The notes: a model not told the origin generated them from the letters alone. Positions 27,200 to 37,281 are shown, counted from the first letter of the stretch. The stretch is 64,000 bases of DNA from Rhodospirillales bacterium (GCA_020638335.1 JACKIT010000005.1:1-64000), one strand, 5' to 3'. Made by a program: numbers and translations.

Positions 27200-28801
27200 T
27201 TAATGCGTAAAAGCATAATATATGGCTGGGAAGACGTTACAGAGCATCAGTATCACTGCTATGGAAGCGCCAGATACAAGAAACGAAAATGAGAGTAGCT
27301 GTATATTGGGCTTTTTGAGCATTTGTTCAAAATAATGAATCCTTGGCCTGTGATGCTGTTCTACCCACTCCACCTCAGAAAACGTTTGTACTCTATCCGG
27401 ACAGCCAAACTTATATAGTGTGCTTCCCACTACGAGGAGTATGAAGCTTACCAGCATAATCCAAAGCTGGTCTGGCACAGGAATATCATTTTGCGGGACC
27501 TGGCCGGATATGGCTACATCTACAGACGCTCTAGCGTCGTTAGCCATTCTAATGATTTTGATAGTTATCAGAGATGCCGCCAGCCCCGTCCAGGAAATCC
27601 CAAACATAGGAAGAGAGCCTAACTTTCTCACCTTTGACCAATTCAACCATCTCGGCAAGCAGATTTGATCTGACCCGTCTTCAAGTATGCCGTGCTCCTG
27701 ATTAAAATATGAGTATTGAAAACTTGAATTACTATCTATCTTGGCTTTTCCCCAGTGCGTTGAAGTCAAGTCTGTTTTTCTAATACTTGCGCCTCTCAGG
27801 TCGGCCTCTGCGAAGTCAGCTTTTTTAAAATGGGCTAACTTAAATTTGGCATTCTCTAGCCTAGCCTTTCCAAACTTAGTTTCAATAAATTGAGTTCGTT
27901 TCCCCTCTGCACCCGTAAAATCAGCATGTGACATATCCGAATTATTAAAATTTGCGGTATGTAAAATTGTATTTTTAAAGCTCACCTGCTTAAAGTTCCC
28001 GTTACTGAATTGAGCGCCTGAGAAATTCGCTCCTTCGAAGGAAGTGGCTTTTTCGTTCAAATCTTTATCTTCATGCGGAGAAAAATCTGTTTTATGGCCG
28101 CTTGTGTCACATTTTTGGAATTGAGAGTAATCAAAGATAGTGTTTTTTGCCTTTACGCGAGCAAATTTACTACCAGCAAAATCGCATTCAATAAATTCTC
28201 CACTGGAAAGGTCGGATTCATTAAAGTTTGATTGTTTGAAGATGGCTTTTTTTGCTTTCGCCTTTATTAGATGACAGCCTTCAAAGTTACCTGAAATTTG
28301 CGAGGGCTTTCCATCCTTTTCATGAAAGGTAACGCCTGACATTCTTGCATGAAAAAATATAGTATCTGCACCAGTAGCTCCGTCAAAACACACTGTGTCG
28401 AACACTGTCTCAGTAAAGTTTGTTTTACTTAGGTTTGCGTTTGAAAAATCAACGTTACTCAGTTTTGCTTGAGCGAAATTAATATCAGCCAAATCAACTC
28501 CAGAAAAACTAGCATTTTCAATTTTAGCACCTCTAAAAATGGCCGTTGTTAATGAGACATTTGAAAAATCAACATTTTCGAATAAGCATTTTGAAAAAAA
28601 TGCTTTATCCAATTTTTTGCCGCTTAAATCCAGATCATAGAAATAGAACCAATCGTTGCTGAATCTTTTTCTAACGACAGTGAATTCTTCTATTCTGTCT
28701 TCTTGCAACAACTTGGTAAGATTATCATTAAGGTCTTTGAGAACATCGCTGGTATGCTCTTTCCTTTTCTCGACTAAATTTTCATCTCTTTCTACGGCCA
28801 T
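27200..28801 (-). CDS. Pentapeptide-repeat protein with C-terminal membrane segments
   Basis: From the ATG at 28801 the protein is 533 aa. After a charged 45-residue lead come long runs of five-residue repeats of the A(D/N)LxX type (VDFSN, ANFSG, ADFTG, ADLRG and others), which form a right-handed quadrilateral helix. The C-terminal third has three hydrophobic stretches (near LAASLITIKII, LWIMLVSFILLVVG and ASIAVILMLCNVF), so the repeat domain is probably membrane-tethered. Base composition is visibly more AT-rich than its neighbours, and it sits alone between tRNA-Glu and a P-type ATPase, which suggests acquisition. A TTG start at 28840 is possible but less likely. Function unknown. Confidence 0.82.
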   Translation of the reverse strand: MAVERDENLVEKRKEHTSDVLKDLNDNLTKLLQEDRIEEFTVVRKRFSNDWFYFYDLDLSGKKLDKAFFSKCLFENVDFSNVSLTTAIFRGAKIENASFSGVDLADINFAQAKLSNVDFSNANLSKTNFTETVFDTVCFDGATGADTIFFHARMSGVTFHEKDGKPSQISGNFEGCHLIKAKAKKAIFKQSNFNESDLSSGEFIECDFAGSKFARVKAKNTIFDYSQFQKCDTSGHKTDFSPHEDKDLNEKATSFEGANFSGAQFSNGNFKQVSFKNTILHTANFNNSDMSHADFTGAEGKRTQFIETKFGKARLENAKFKLAHFKKADFAEADLRGASIRKTDLTSTHWGKAKIDSNSSFQYSYFNQEHGILEDGSDQICLPRWLNWSKVRKLGSLPMFGISWTGLAASLITIKIIRMANDARASVDVAISGQVPQNDIPVPDQLWIMLVSFILLVVGSTLYKFGCPDRVQTFSEVEWVEQHHRPRIHYFEQMLKKPNIQLLSFSFLVSGASIAVILMLCNVFPAIYYAFTH

Positions 28802-29207
28802 TATGTGCAATCCACATGCTCTTAATAATTTAGATGACAAGCTGTACTTTACTTGGGTTTATCTGGTGCGCACAATCGATAATTGCCTTGTGGGATTGTT
28901 CCTTAAGCCCAAAGCAAAACATTTTGGGGGCATAATTGGGGGCATCGATATTTTTCGAACCCGCAAATTTCCTTATCATTTTCTGGATCAAAAATCAATA
29001 AAACTGCGGCTTACAGAGCATCCAGTTCGAATCCTGCGTTCGACTCGAACCAGTGTTGCGTTAAAATATCATTTTAAATCAATGAATTGCTTACCCCATC
29101 TCAAAGGGCAAGATTCAACAACCCCTCGCCAAAAAAACAGTTACAACTGCTCAAAAAATGGATAAAGTCCAAGCAATCAACCTAAACATCTATGCCAGCC
29201 CCTTTTT
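28802..29207. other. Non-coding gap with direct repeats and a tRNA T-arm-like fragment
   Basis: This 406-base AT-rich gap contains TTGGGGGCAT twice (28924-28933 and 28936-28945, 12 bases apart). Near 29014-29038 there is a stretch containing AGTTCGAATCCTGCG that looks like a tRNA T-loop region. It probably also carries the promoters of the divergent pentapeptide and ATPase genes. A plus-strand open frame through part of it (28656-29165) has no recognisable features and overlaps the pentapeptide gene, so it is not called. Confidence 0.4.
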
Positions 29208-31856
29208 ATGACCTGTTTTCACGCATTATCGGCTGAAGAGACAATTAAATCCTTGGAAACCAGCGCCAAGAATGGATTGACAGAATCTGAAATTCGGATA
29301 CGCCAAAGTCAGTATGGTTCGAACACTCTGATAGAAAAGGACGCTGTAAAATGGCCGCTGGTTCTCATTCGTCAATTTACGAGTTTTCTAATTTTAATTT
29401 TATTGGTCGCGGCGGCATTGTCTTTTTTCATAGGCGATAAGCTTGATACACTGGCTATTTTCGCCATTGTTATTCTCAACGGTCTTTTGGGCTTTGCACA
29501 GGAATGGAAAGCTGAAACAGCACTGAAGAGTCTGAAGAAAATGCTAAATCCAAGATGCCGCGTCATCCGGGATTCCCGCATGCAGGAGATTGATGCGGTG
29601 GCGTTGGTGCCTGGTGATATCGTGATTTTGGAGAGTGGTGATTCCGTTCCTGCAGATATTCGTTTGCTTGACGAGGTCAATTTAAGAGCAGATGAAGCGG
29701 CTTTGACCGGAGAGTCTGTTTCGGTTGCCAAAGATATTCATGCGATCAGCGAAGATTCTCCAATCAGCGGGCGCACCTGTATGGTGTGGATGGGCACGCA
29801 TATCGTCAACGGACGGGGACAAGGCGTTGTCGTAGCCACAGGCATGGAGACTGAGTTTGGCCGTATTGCCAAGCTAACTGGCGATATTCAGGAAACACAA
29901 ACACGATTGCAACGGCAATTGGCTGTTTTGGCCAAACAGTTAACGATTGTCATTGTCGGTGTAACGGCAGTTGTTATGTTTGCCGGCTGGCTTGGAGGGC
30001 GGCCAGCGCTGCAGATGTTTATGGCCGGAATTTCTTTGGCCGTTTCTGCTGTGCCGGAAGGCTTGCCTGCGGTTGTGACCATTACTCTGGCCTTAGGCGT
30101 ACGTATTATGGCGCGGCAAAAAGCCCTTTTGCGACATTTGCAAACAGCGGAAACGCTTGGAGCGACTTCTGTTATTTGCACGGATAAGACAGGCACGCTC
30201 ACCAAGAATGAAATGACAATTCAAAAGTTATGGCTAGCCAGCGGTGAAATTGATGTGGGCGGGGTCGGTTATGAGCCTAAAGGGGGATTTAGCAAAGACA
30301 GCCAAAGCATTGATGCCTTGTCAAACCCGGATTTAAAAGCCTTGCTGGAGACGGGCCGCGTTTGTAACCATGCCCGCATTACCCGTGCTGATAATGGCTG
30401 GGCGACGATCGGTTCGCCCACGGAAGCGGCCTTTATTGCAGCGGCGGAAAAGGCAGGGCTGGAGGAATCTGGTCATTCTGCAGTTTGTGAATTTTCCTTT
30501 AATTCCACGCGTAAACGCATGTCCGTGGTTGAAAACTGCGAAGGCTATATGATGGTGCATGTTAAGGGCGCGCCGGAAACATTGTTAATGCGTTCGAACA
30601 AAATTCTGATTGACGGCAAAGAACAGGATTTAAACAATGATATGCGTCATACAATCGAACAAGCGTATAAGGCTTTTGCACAGGGCGGCCTGCGTACGTT
30701 GGCATGCGCCCGTAAGACACTTCCTGCACAAGTTACGCCAGATGAAGAAACGGTGGAAACCGATCTGACATTTCTTGGGGTGGTCGGGATTATTGATCCG
30801 CCGCGCAGCGAAGTTAAAGAAGCCATTGAAAAAACAAGGCATGCCGGAATTCGTGTGATCATGATTACAGGGGATTCACCTGATACGGCCTTGGCTGTGG
30901 GGCGGCAGATCGGTTTGAAAGTGGAGAAAGCCGTTAGCGGTTCCGAACTGGAGAAGATGGATGATGAAGAAATATTGAGACTGTCAGATCAGAATATTAT
31001 TTTTGCACGCACTGTGCCGGAGGACAAATTCCGCATTGTTAAACTCTTGCAATCACGTAATCAGCTTGTGGCGATGACGGGAGACGGAGTGAATGATGCG
31101 CCGGCACTGAAACAAGCAGATATAGGCATTGCCATGGGCGTGCGCGGGACTGATGTAGCCAAGGGGGCTGCGGACATGGTGCTAACAGATGATAATTTTG
31201 CATCGATCGTTGACGCTATACAGGAAGGCCGCAGGCAATATGCCAATATCCGTAAATTTGTCAGCTATCTTGTGTCTTCAAATTTCGGAGAAACACTTGC
31301 TGTCTTTATAAATATTTTTACTGGGGCACCGCTAATTTTGCTACCGATCCAGATTCTTTGGGTCAATTTGGTGACCGACAGTGTGACGGCGCTTTCTCTC
31401 GGTATAGAAAAAGCTGAGAAAAATATCATGGATGAACCACCGCGCAGCATTGATCAGCCTATCCTCGATAAAATGTCTTTTATGATGCTGGCTCTATTTG
31501 GCTCTTATATCGGCTTTGCGACGTTGGGCTTATACCATTTATGTTTGGATGAATCTTATATGCTTGCCAACACGGTTGCCTTTACCGGCATGGTAGCGAT
31601 GGCCAATATCCGCGTTTTGAATTTTAGGAGTTTTGATAAACCTATGCACGTGATTGGCTGGTTTTCCAATCCGTGGTTACTGGCGGCTGTGTCTTCAATG
31701 CTTGGATTACAGCTTTTGGCCGTTTATACGCCCTTTTTACAACAGGTTTTGGGCACTGTGGCGCTTGGCTGGTCTGAATGGGCAATGATTATTGCTTTTA
31801 TTTTGCCCATGGTACTTTTTACCGAGCTTTATAAGAATTTGAAATTTATTCGTTAG
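29208..31856 (+). CDS. P2-type cation-transporting ATPase (Ca2+-ATPase-like)
   Basis: This inner-membrane pump transports cations using a phospho-aspartate cycle. The 882-aa protein has the cation ATPase N-domain (HALSAEETIKSLETS), the actuator motif ALTGESVSV, the PEGLPAVVTITLALG helix, and the phosphorylation site CTDKTGTLTKNEM with Asp326. The P-domain has MTGDGVNDAPALKQADIG, and a C-terminal cation ATPase domain supplies the last four helices. Overall layout is that of bacterial P2A pumps related to SERCA and PMR1; the ion (Ca2+, Mn2+ or other) is not settled. The start is ATG with no strong ribosome-binding site. It is followed after 161 bases by the GlnD-like gene. Confidence 0.93.
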   Translation: MTCFHALSAEETIKSLETSAKNGLTESEIRIRQSQYGSNTLIEKDAVKWPLVLIRQFTSFLILILLVAAALSFFIGDKLDTLAIFAIVILNGLLGFAQEWKAETALKSLKKMLNPRCRVIRDSRMQEIDAVALVPGDIVILESGDSVPADIRLLDEVNLRADEAALTGESVSVAKDIHAISEDSPISGRTCMVWMGTHIVNGRGQGVVVATGMETEFGRIAKLTGDIQETQTRLQRQLAVLAKQLTIVIVGVTAVVMFAGWLGGRPALQMFMAGISLAVSAVPEGLPAVVTITLALGVRIMARQKALLRHLQTAETLGATSVICTDKTGTLTKNEMTIQKLWLASGEIDVGGVGYEPKGGFSKDSQSIDALSNPDLKALLETGRVCNHARITRADNGWATIGSPTEAAFIAAAEKAGLEESGHSAVCEFSFNSTRKRMSVVENCEGYMMVHVKGAPETLLMRSNKILIDGKEQDLNNDMRHTIEQAYKAFAQGGLRTLACARKTLPAQVTPDEETVETDLTFLGVVGIIDPPRSEVKEAIEKTRHAGIRVIMITGDSPDTALAVGRQIGLKVEKAVSGSELEKMDDEEILRLSDQNIIFARTVPEDKFRIVKLLQSRNQLVAMTGDGVNDAPALKQADIGIAMGVRGTDVAKGAADMVLTDDNFASIVDAIQEGRRQYANIRKFVSYLVSSNFGETLAVFINIFTGAPLILLPIQILWVNLVTDSVTALSLGIEKAEKNIMDEPPRSIDQPILDKMSFMMLALFGSYIGFATLGLYHLCLDESYMLANTVAFTGMVAMANIRVLNFRSFDKPMHVIGWFSNPWLLAAVSSMLGLQLLAVYTPFLQQVLGTVALGWSEWAMIIAFILPMVLFTELYKNLKFIR

Positions 31857-32017
31857 AAGACGTAAAGCTGTGCGGTAGCACTGAACTTTTAGATGCATAA
31901 ATTATGCAAAAAGTCATTCAATATATTTAATGTTTCCATATTGTTTTTGTTTTACAAGGCGTGGAAATTGTGGCATAAGCAATTTCTAATTTATTCCAGA
32001 AAGAGGGGTGTTCATCA

Positions 32018-34627
32018 GTGTCTACAGCACGAGAAGTTGAAAGTTATGATGATCCGAAGGCACTTCGTTCAAAATTAAAAATCCTCTTAAAAAATCACCA
32101 AATTGATGGGCGGGGATTTGGTGTACGCCTAAGTGAGAATGCTGATGGAATCATAAAAGCGCTGACAGAACACCATCTTGGCAATCTTGCGCAGCAGATT
32201 TCTTTCGTTGCGTTAGGCGGAAACGGACGCAGAGATATTACCCCACAATCAGATCTCGATCTTTTGGTATTGCTGCCGGAAGCATTGTCCAAAAGTATTG
32301 ATACTCTTTATGAAATTCGAGATCGCAGAACAAAGGCTGGTCAGGACCCTGACGGAAAATTGACACCGGAGGAGCAGGCTCTTTTTGATAGTTCTGAAGC
32401 AACGGAAGCAGCGATCGAGTTTACGGCAGGGTATACTTATTTCTGCGCCGACCTCAATGATTTAGGGTTTTCAACGGCCAGCGCTTTTCCGCGTACACTT
32501 TCACAAACAAAACAAGAGGCTTTGAAAGACCAGACAATCTGGTCTTCTCTTCTCGATGCGCACCTTATCTGCGGCGATGAACATCTATATGCGGAATTGG
32601 AAGAGCTTCTGGATGAATTAAGGGCGAATAGCAATCTTCGGACAAAATTTGTGTATGAAAAATTTGATGAACGCGCCAAACGTCTTGAGAAAGAGACAAG
32701 AAATGCATTTAGGCCTGATATAAAAAACGGTTATGGCAGTTTGCGCGATTATCAGAGCGCAGATTGGCATTTAAAAGTTGTGTTTGGGGTGAAAACACCA
32801 AAAGAAGCGGAAGAGAAAGGCCTATTTAGTGAAGCTGAGTTGAAAAGAGCGCAAAAATCCTATGATTTTTTGTTAACAATGCGTTGTCATTTACGGAACA
32901 ATACAGCGAATACAAATGATATTTTAGCACCAAATTTGCGGACCAGTTTAGCTCAGCAAATGCAGTATACGGGCGTTCAAAAAATGATGCAGGATTTTTT
33001 CATGCATCGACGCGAATTGGGTTTTTTTGCAAATATAACGGAGGCTTTGGTTCGCGAAGAGTTAGGGCAAAAACAGGTTTTCGAACCGATACAGGGTACT
33101 CATTTTAAGATTTCAGAAAACTATATTCGTTTTTCAGATGCCACGATCACGGATACTATTGATATGCTACGGATTTACGAATTGGCACAGGCACAAGAGG
33201 TGAATGTGCATCATAGCGCCTTGCGCGCTATCCGTGACAATGTAGAGCGCATAGTCGAATATCAGGATAATCCTGATGTTAATAAGCTATTTTTAGATAT
33301 TTTAACGTCTGATAACTGTACTGGTAAGGCTTTGCGGCAAATGCAGGAACTCGGCCTTATGCAAGAATTTCTGCCGCCATTTAAGATACTTGATTCCATG
33401 CCCGCAAATGACTTTGTTCATCATCAGACAATTGATGAACATCACTTTGCTTGTTTGGAAATGCTAAATGCTTTGAAAAAAGGTCAACATAAAGAAAGCG
33501 CACCGCTTGCTACAGGTTTATTCGAAAAAGGCATTAGCGATTCCCAAAAGCGCGTTTTGTATACGACCGCTTTATTTTATGACATTGGGACAGATCAAGC
33601 CGGAGGGCATTTGGCACAGGGCTCCCAACTTGCTGAGGAATATTGTCCACGGCTTGGTTTGACCCCGGAAGAAACGGATATGGTCTGCTGGCTGGTAGAA
33701 AATAATTCGTTTCTTTTGCAAGGCGCAGTTCATCGTGATCCACATGATGTGGCAAGAATTGGAGTTTTCACAGACTGCGTTGACACGCCGGAAAAACTGG
33801 AATTATTGACGCTCTTAACAACGGCGCGCAGGATGAGCATAGATCCAGGCCGTTGGACCTCATACGGTGAGAAGGATGTCCTCGTTCTTTATGATCAAGC
33901 GCTTACTTGCCTTCATGATCAGAGCTTGACGATTGGGCCGAGATTTGAATTATCCGCCAACCATGACCCCAGGAGCACGAATATAACCGTAGTGCCAGAT
34001 CATGCCGGTGGCGCTGTAATTACTGTTCTTACGCCTGATAAAGACCATCTTTTTGAAAATGTTACCGGAGCGCTCGGCGCCCAGAACATAAGAAAAATTG
34101 TTGTCTATACTTTTAATAAAGAAGGAGACACCCCGGTTGCTTATCAAAAGCTTTCCGTAAGTTCTGCCAAGCCGGAGGATGGGGGATACAAGCCTGAAGA
34201 CCTTGAGAAGATTAAGGTGTGTGTTGAAGAGGCTATTAAATATGACGATGCGCATATTTTTCCAGAAAGCGGGTATCAATTACGTAGATCCCGGCAAGCG
34301 GACAAGGATGCTATTCCTGTTAATGCAAGTGTAGCCTTCGATAACGCTGCAAGCAATGATAGAACAGTTGTTGATATTACGGCTCGCGACAAGCTGGGAT
34401 TGGCACACCGAATAGCGAGCATTTTTGGTAAACATGGCGTACAAGTGAGTTGCGTTTTTGGTGAGAACAGCGGCGGGCATAGTATAACCGATGCTTTTTA
34501 TGTTTCTGATTCCAGAACACATAAAAAAATTATTGATCCTGATCGAATAGCAGATATTCAAAAAGAACTTGAGGACTTGATTCAAGAGCCTGTAGATGAA
34601 TATTTCGAGAGTTTGGCTATAAAATAA
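32018..34627 (+). CDS. GlnD-like PII uridylyltransferase with degenerate HD domain
   Basis: The 869-aa protein follows GlnD order: nucleotidyltransferase (FVALGGNGRRDITPQSDLDL, with the DxD pair intact), the conserved IKNGYGSLRDY region, a helical linker, an HD region and two C-terminal ACT domains (around DHAGGAVITVLTPD and VDITARDKLGLAHRIASIFG). GlnD normally adds UMP to PII and removes it through the HD domain. Here the HD signature FHDIAKG is replaced by FYDIGTD and the later paired histidines by asparagines, so the removing activity is probably lost. The start is GTG with AGAGGGG 10 bases upstream. No glnB is nearby. Codon use is more AT-rich than in the first 12 kb. Confidence 0.8.
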   Translation: MSTAREVESYDDPKALRSKLKILLKNHQIDGRGFGVRLSENADGIIKALTEHHLGNLAQQISFVALGGNGRRDITPQSDLDLLVLLPEALSKSIDTLYEIRDRRTKAGQDPDGKLTPEEQALFDSSEATEAAIEFTAGYTYFCADLNDLGFSTASAFPRTLSQTKQEALKDQTIWSSLLDAHLICGDEHLYAELEELLDELRANSNLRTKFVYEKFDERAKRLEKETRNAFRPDIKNGYGSLRDYQSADWHLKVVFGVKTPKEAEEKGLFSEAELKRAQKSYDFLLTMRCHLRNNTANTNDILAPNLRTSLAQQMQYTGVQKMMQDFFMHRRELGFFANITEALVREELGQKQVFEPIQGTHFKISENYIRFSDATITDTIDMLRIYELAQAQEVNVHHSALRAIRDNVERIVEYQDNPDVNKLFLDILTSDNCTGKALRQMQELGLMQEFLPPFKILDSMPANDFVHHQTIDEHHFACLEMLNALKKGQHKESAPLATGLFEKGISDSQKRVLYTTALFYDIGTDQAGGHLAQGSQLAEEYCPRLGLTPEETDMVCWLVENNSFLLQGAVHRDPHDVARIGVFTDCVDTPEKLELLTLLTTARRMSIDPGRWTSYGEKDVLVLYDQALTCLHDQSLTIGPRFELSANHDPRSTNITVVPDHAGGAVITVLTPDKDHLFENVTGALGAQNIRKIVVYTFNKEGDTPVAYQKLSVSSAKPEDGGYKPEDLEKIKVCVEEAIKYDDAHIFPESGYQLRRSRQADKDAIPVNASVAFDNAASNDRTVVDITARDKLGLAHRIASIFGKHGVQVSCVFGENSGGHSITDAFYVSDSRTHKKIIDPDRIADIQKELEDLIQEPVDEYFESLAIK

Positions 34628-34639
34628 AAAAGGCGCTGA

Positions 34640-35022
34640 CATAGAAAATGGGCCGATTCTGTTGCGAGGTTCGACCCGGACCCCACCTAAGACGCATTAA
34701 GCCTTAGGGATTAGTGCGTAGCGCACCAAAGCGGCAATTAAGCAGCTTTAGTTTCACCAGCAACATCACCAAAGGTGTTGTCGTTGGCTGCTACAAATGC
34801 ATGATTGTCGTTTGCATTTATAACGATTATCCGGTAACGGCGGATTGCCGAACGCCGCATGATGCCTTTACTACGTGTGTCGATCCTGTTTCAGCCCCAT
34901 GTTCTTTAGCCTAGCAAAGCTAAAGATGGTGGAGCTGCCGGGTACTGCCCCCGGGTCCACGAACGCTTATGCCGCAACCGCGTTTAGCGTCATAACCGGG
35001 ACATGCCCGGCAGCTACCATTA
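34640..35022 (-). ncRNA. ssrA: Two-piece (circularly permuted) tmRNA
   Basis: Read on the minus strand, the acceptor piece comes first, ending CCCGGCAGCTCCACCA (CCA at 34929-34927). A loop then precedes the coding piece, which starts GGGGCTGAAACAGGATCGAC at 34898. GGGGCTG pairs with CAGCTCC to rebuild the acceptor stem. This gene order is the alphaproteobacterial permuted form. The tag frame (34815-34738, stop TAA) encodes 25 residues: ANDNHAFVA, then ANDNTFGDVA, then GETKAA. tmRNA rescues stalled ribosomes and marks the product for ClpXP. Outer ends are approximate, and a T-run lies at 34631-34621. A plus-strand open frame here is a shadow. Confidence 0.9.
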
Positions 35023-35166
35023 TAAGATAAACTTTAATTTTTGGGAAGGTTTTTAAAAAGCGCAAATCTCACGACCCATCAATTCCATCATCACGAAAAC
35101 CAACAAAAGCGCAGCAATGACGAACGCCACAACAGATAAGATATTGAACCCGAATAAAACAAAGCC

Positions 35167-36240
35167 CTAAAGCTTTGCAGCCAACTGATCCTCTTGAACA
35201 GCAAGCCGACAATACGCATCATGACTTTCCTGACAAACGCGCCCACCATGCTCAAGATTGCGCCGATAAACCGCTATATCGAAAACCAACTCATCTTTTA
35301 AACGCGCCAAATCTGCACATTGCCCCGCCAAATCCAACAATTCTTCATCAGCTTCAACATTAGCAGGTAAAAACTCATCCGCTTCATGCTTTCTATACAT
35401 ACACTGCAAAGCACTATCAAATGCATCATAACAACGGTTATCTTTTCTCCCATTCCCAACAAGAGGAAGCTCTCCATCATGAACAATTCTGACGGGGTTT
35501 TTGTTCCGGGCATTGTATTGTTTCACAATTTTGTTCGTTGCCGCAAACTGCGCCTTTAAACTCTGCACCCCTTCCAAAATATCTTTCAATTGCCGCGCGC
35601 GCTCCTGTAACAATTCGTCCTTCTGATCCTTCAAAAGGTCTATAGAGCGCTCAAAAGATACAATTTGCTTATTCAACTGCTCTTTTGCCTTTGCCAACAA
35701 ATCTACAGGCGTTTTTTGAACATCATGCCCCGCTAATTTCTTCTGCCGTTCTCGCTCTTTTTTCTTTTGCGTGCGAATAAATTGTGAATCACATATTCCC
35801 TTAAAACGTCGAATATATTCTGGAACATCTTCAAGCGTTGGCTCTAACGTACCCAGATAAAAAAGACGGCGCCACCCCTGACCACCCGCCTCTTCCGAAG
35901 CCTTTTGTAAAATTGTTTCTGAATGCCCTCCCGTCAAGCGTACAGAATGCTCATAATCAGCAACCTGATTATCGGTGACGAGTGAATCATATTTTTGTAG
36001 ACCACTCCGTAAATGAATATACAAATTATGTACTCTCTCAAAATTTTCACTCATATGTGCCAATATATAATGACTGCCGCCTTCCTTCTGCACTGCAGCA
36101 AAAACAAAAGCGCGAAAAAACACATCTTCACGAGGCAGCCCTGTAACATCATATATATCCAAAAGAACAGAAGCACTATCTATAGCTTCGCCCCAAATCC
36201 CCTCAAAAATTAAAGCCTTTTTAGAATGATCATCCGCCAT
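35167..36240 (-). CDS. Unrecognised cytoplasmic protein with central coiled coil
   Basis: The 357-aa protein starts MADDHSKKALIFEGIWGEAI; the ATG at 36240 follows GCGAGGGC. A globular N-terminal half of about 160 residues is followed by a basic, lysine-rich stretch (QKKKERERQKK), then a long coiled coil (about residues 180-250) with repeated Leu/Lys/Gln heptads. The C-terminal region is mixed helical. There is no signal peptide or membrane segment. It is divergent from thyA across 240 bases. I do not recognise a family. Confidence 0.7.
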   Translation of the reverse strand: MADDHSKKALIFEGIWGEAIDSASVLLDIYDVTGLPREDVFFRAFVFAAVQKEGGSHYILAHMSENFERVHNLYIHLRSGLQKYDSLVTDNQVADYEHSVRLTGGHSETILQKASEEAGGQGWRRLFYLGTLEPTLEDVPEYIRRFKGICDSQFIRTQKKKERERQKKLAGHDVQKTPVDLLAKAKEQLNKQIVSFERSIDLLKDQKDELLQERARQLKDILEGVQSLKAQFAATNKIVKQYNARNKNPVRIVHDGELPLVGNGRKDNRCYDAFDSALQCMYRKHEADEFLPANVEADEELLDLAGQCADLARLKDELVFDIAVYRRNLEHGGRVCQESHDAYCRLAVQEDQLAAKL

Positions 36241-36480
36241 ATGCCCTCGCAATAACTTTACATATCAATAAAACCTCCAGAACTTTTCATAAATGCGTCA
36301 CCCTGTCAATAAAAACCCTATAAGAAAAAGCTTCTCTTCTCTCATTCACCAGAATCGCCCATATTCATAATAAGATCTCATCGTTTCGCTTTGTTTTTAC
36401 ACAAGGCACAAGACGCGAAGCGTATAGACAATACGTAAGCCGCGAAATAACGATGTGTAAAGACAAATGGAAATGATGAA

Positions 36481-37275
36481 ATGAAACAATATTTAGATCT
36501 CATGCGTGACGTACTGGAAAATGGTACAAAAAAAGAAGACCGCACCGGCACCGGCACCTACAGCGTTTTTGGCCGCCAAATGCGCTTTGACCTTTCCGAA
36601 GGCTTTCCACTGGTCACCACCAAAAAATGCCACCTCAAATCCATCATTCACGAGTTGCTCTGGTTCATCGCCGGCGACACCAACATCAAATATCTCAAGG
36701 ATAACGGTGTACGTATCTGGGATGAATGGGCCGATGAAAACGGAGACCTGGGACCGGTTTACGGCAAGCAATGGCGAAGCTGGATAGCCGATAATGGCCA
36801 AAAAATTGACCAGCTTTCAAACGTCATCGAGCAAATCAAAAACAATCCCGACAGCCGCCGCCTGCTCGTCGTCGCCTATAACCCTGGCGTGGTCGACCAA
36901 ATGGCCCTGCCGCCCTGCCACGCCTTTTTCCAATTCTACGTTGCCAATGGCAAATTAAGCTGCCAGCTTTACCAGCGCAGCGCCGACATCTTCCTCGGCG
37001 TGCCGTTTAACATCGCCTCATACGCGCTGCTCACCATGATGATTGCGCAGGTCACCGGTCTCAAACCCGGCGAATTCATCCACACTTTCGGCGATGCACA
37101 CCTTTATTCAAATCATGTCGAGCAAGCCAAAGAACAGCTTTCCCGCAAGCCCTACCCCTTGCCGAAAATGCATATAAACGAAGCTGTCACCAACATCTTT
37201 GATTTTAAATACGAAGATTTCGAACTGGTCGGCTACGAATCCCACCCGCACATCAAAGCCCCCGTGGCAGTTTAA
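36481..37275 (+). CDS. thyA: Thymidylate synthase
   Basis: This cytosolic enzyme methylates dUMP to dTMP using methylene-tetrahydrofolate and releases dihydrofolate. The 264-aa length equals that of E. coli ThyA. Key features are KEDRTGTGT, the catalytic Cys146 in [12 protein letters not shown], the dUMP-binding [18 protein letters not shown], and the C-terminus [14 protein letters not shown], which recycles the dihydrofolate, is encoded 1.4 kb downstream on the same strand. The 240-base upstream gap (36241-36480) contains no gene. Confidence 0.98.
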   Translation: MKQYLDLMRDVLENGTKKEDRTGTGTYSVFGRQMRFDLSEGFPLVTTKKCHLKSIIHELLWFIAGDTNIKYLKDNGVRIWDEWADENGDLGPVYGKQWRSWIADNGQKIDQLSNVIEQIKNNPDSRRLLVVAYNPGVVDQMALPPCHAFFQFYVANGKLSCQLYQRSADIFLGVPFNIASYALLTMMIAQVTGLKPGEFIHTFGDAHLYSNHVEQAKEQLSRKPYPLPKMHINEAVTNIFDFKYEDFELVGYESHPHIKAPVAV

Positions 37276-37281
37276 GATGAA

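Noticed and set aside
28656..29165. 169-aa open frame on the plus strand
   Set aside because: It overlaps the pentapeptide gene antisense and has no motif or convincing ribosome-binding site.
34714..34914. 66-aa open frame on the plus strand
   Set aside because: It is antisense to the tmRNA gene.
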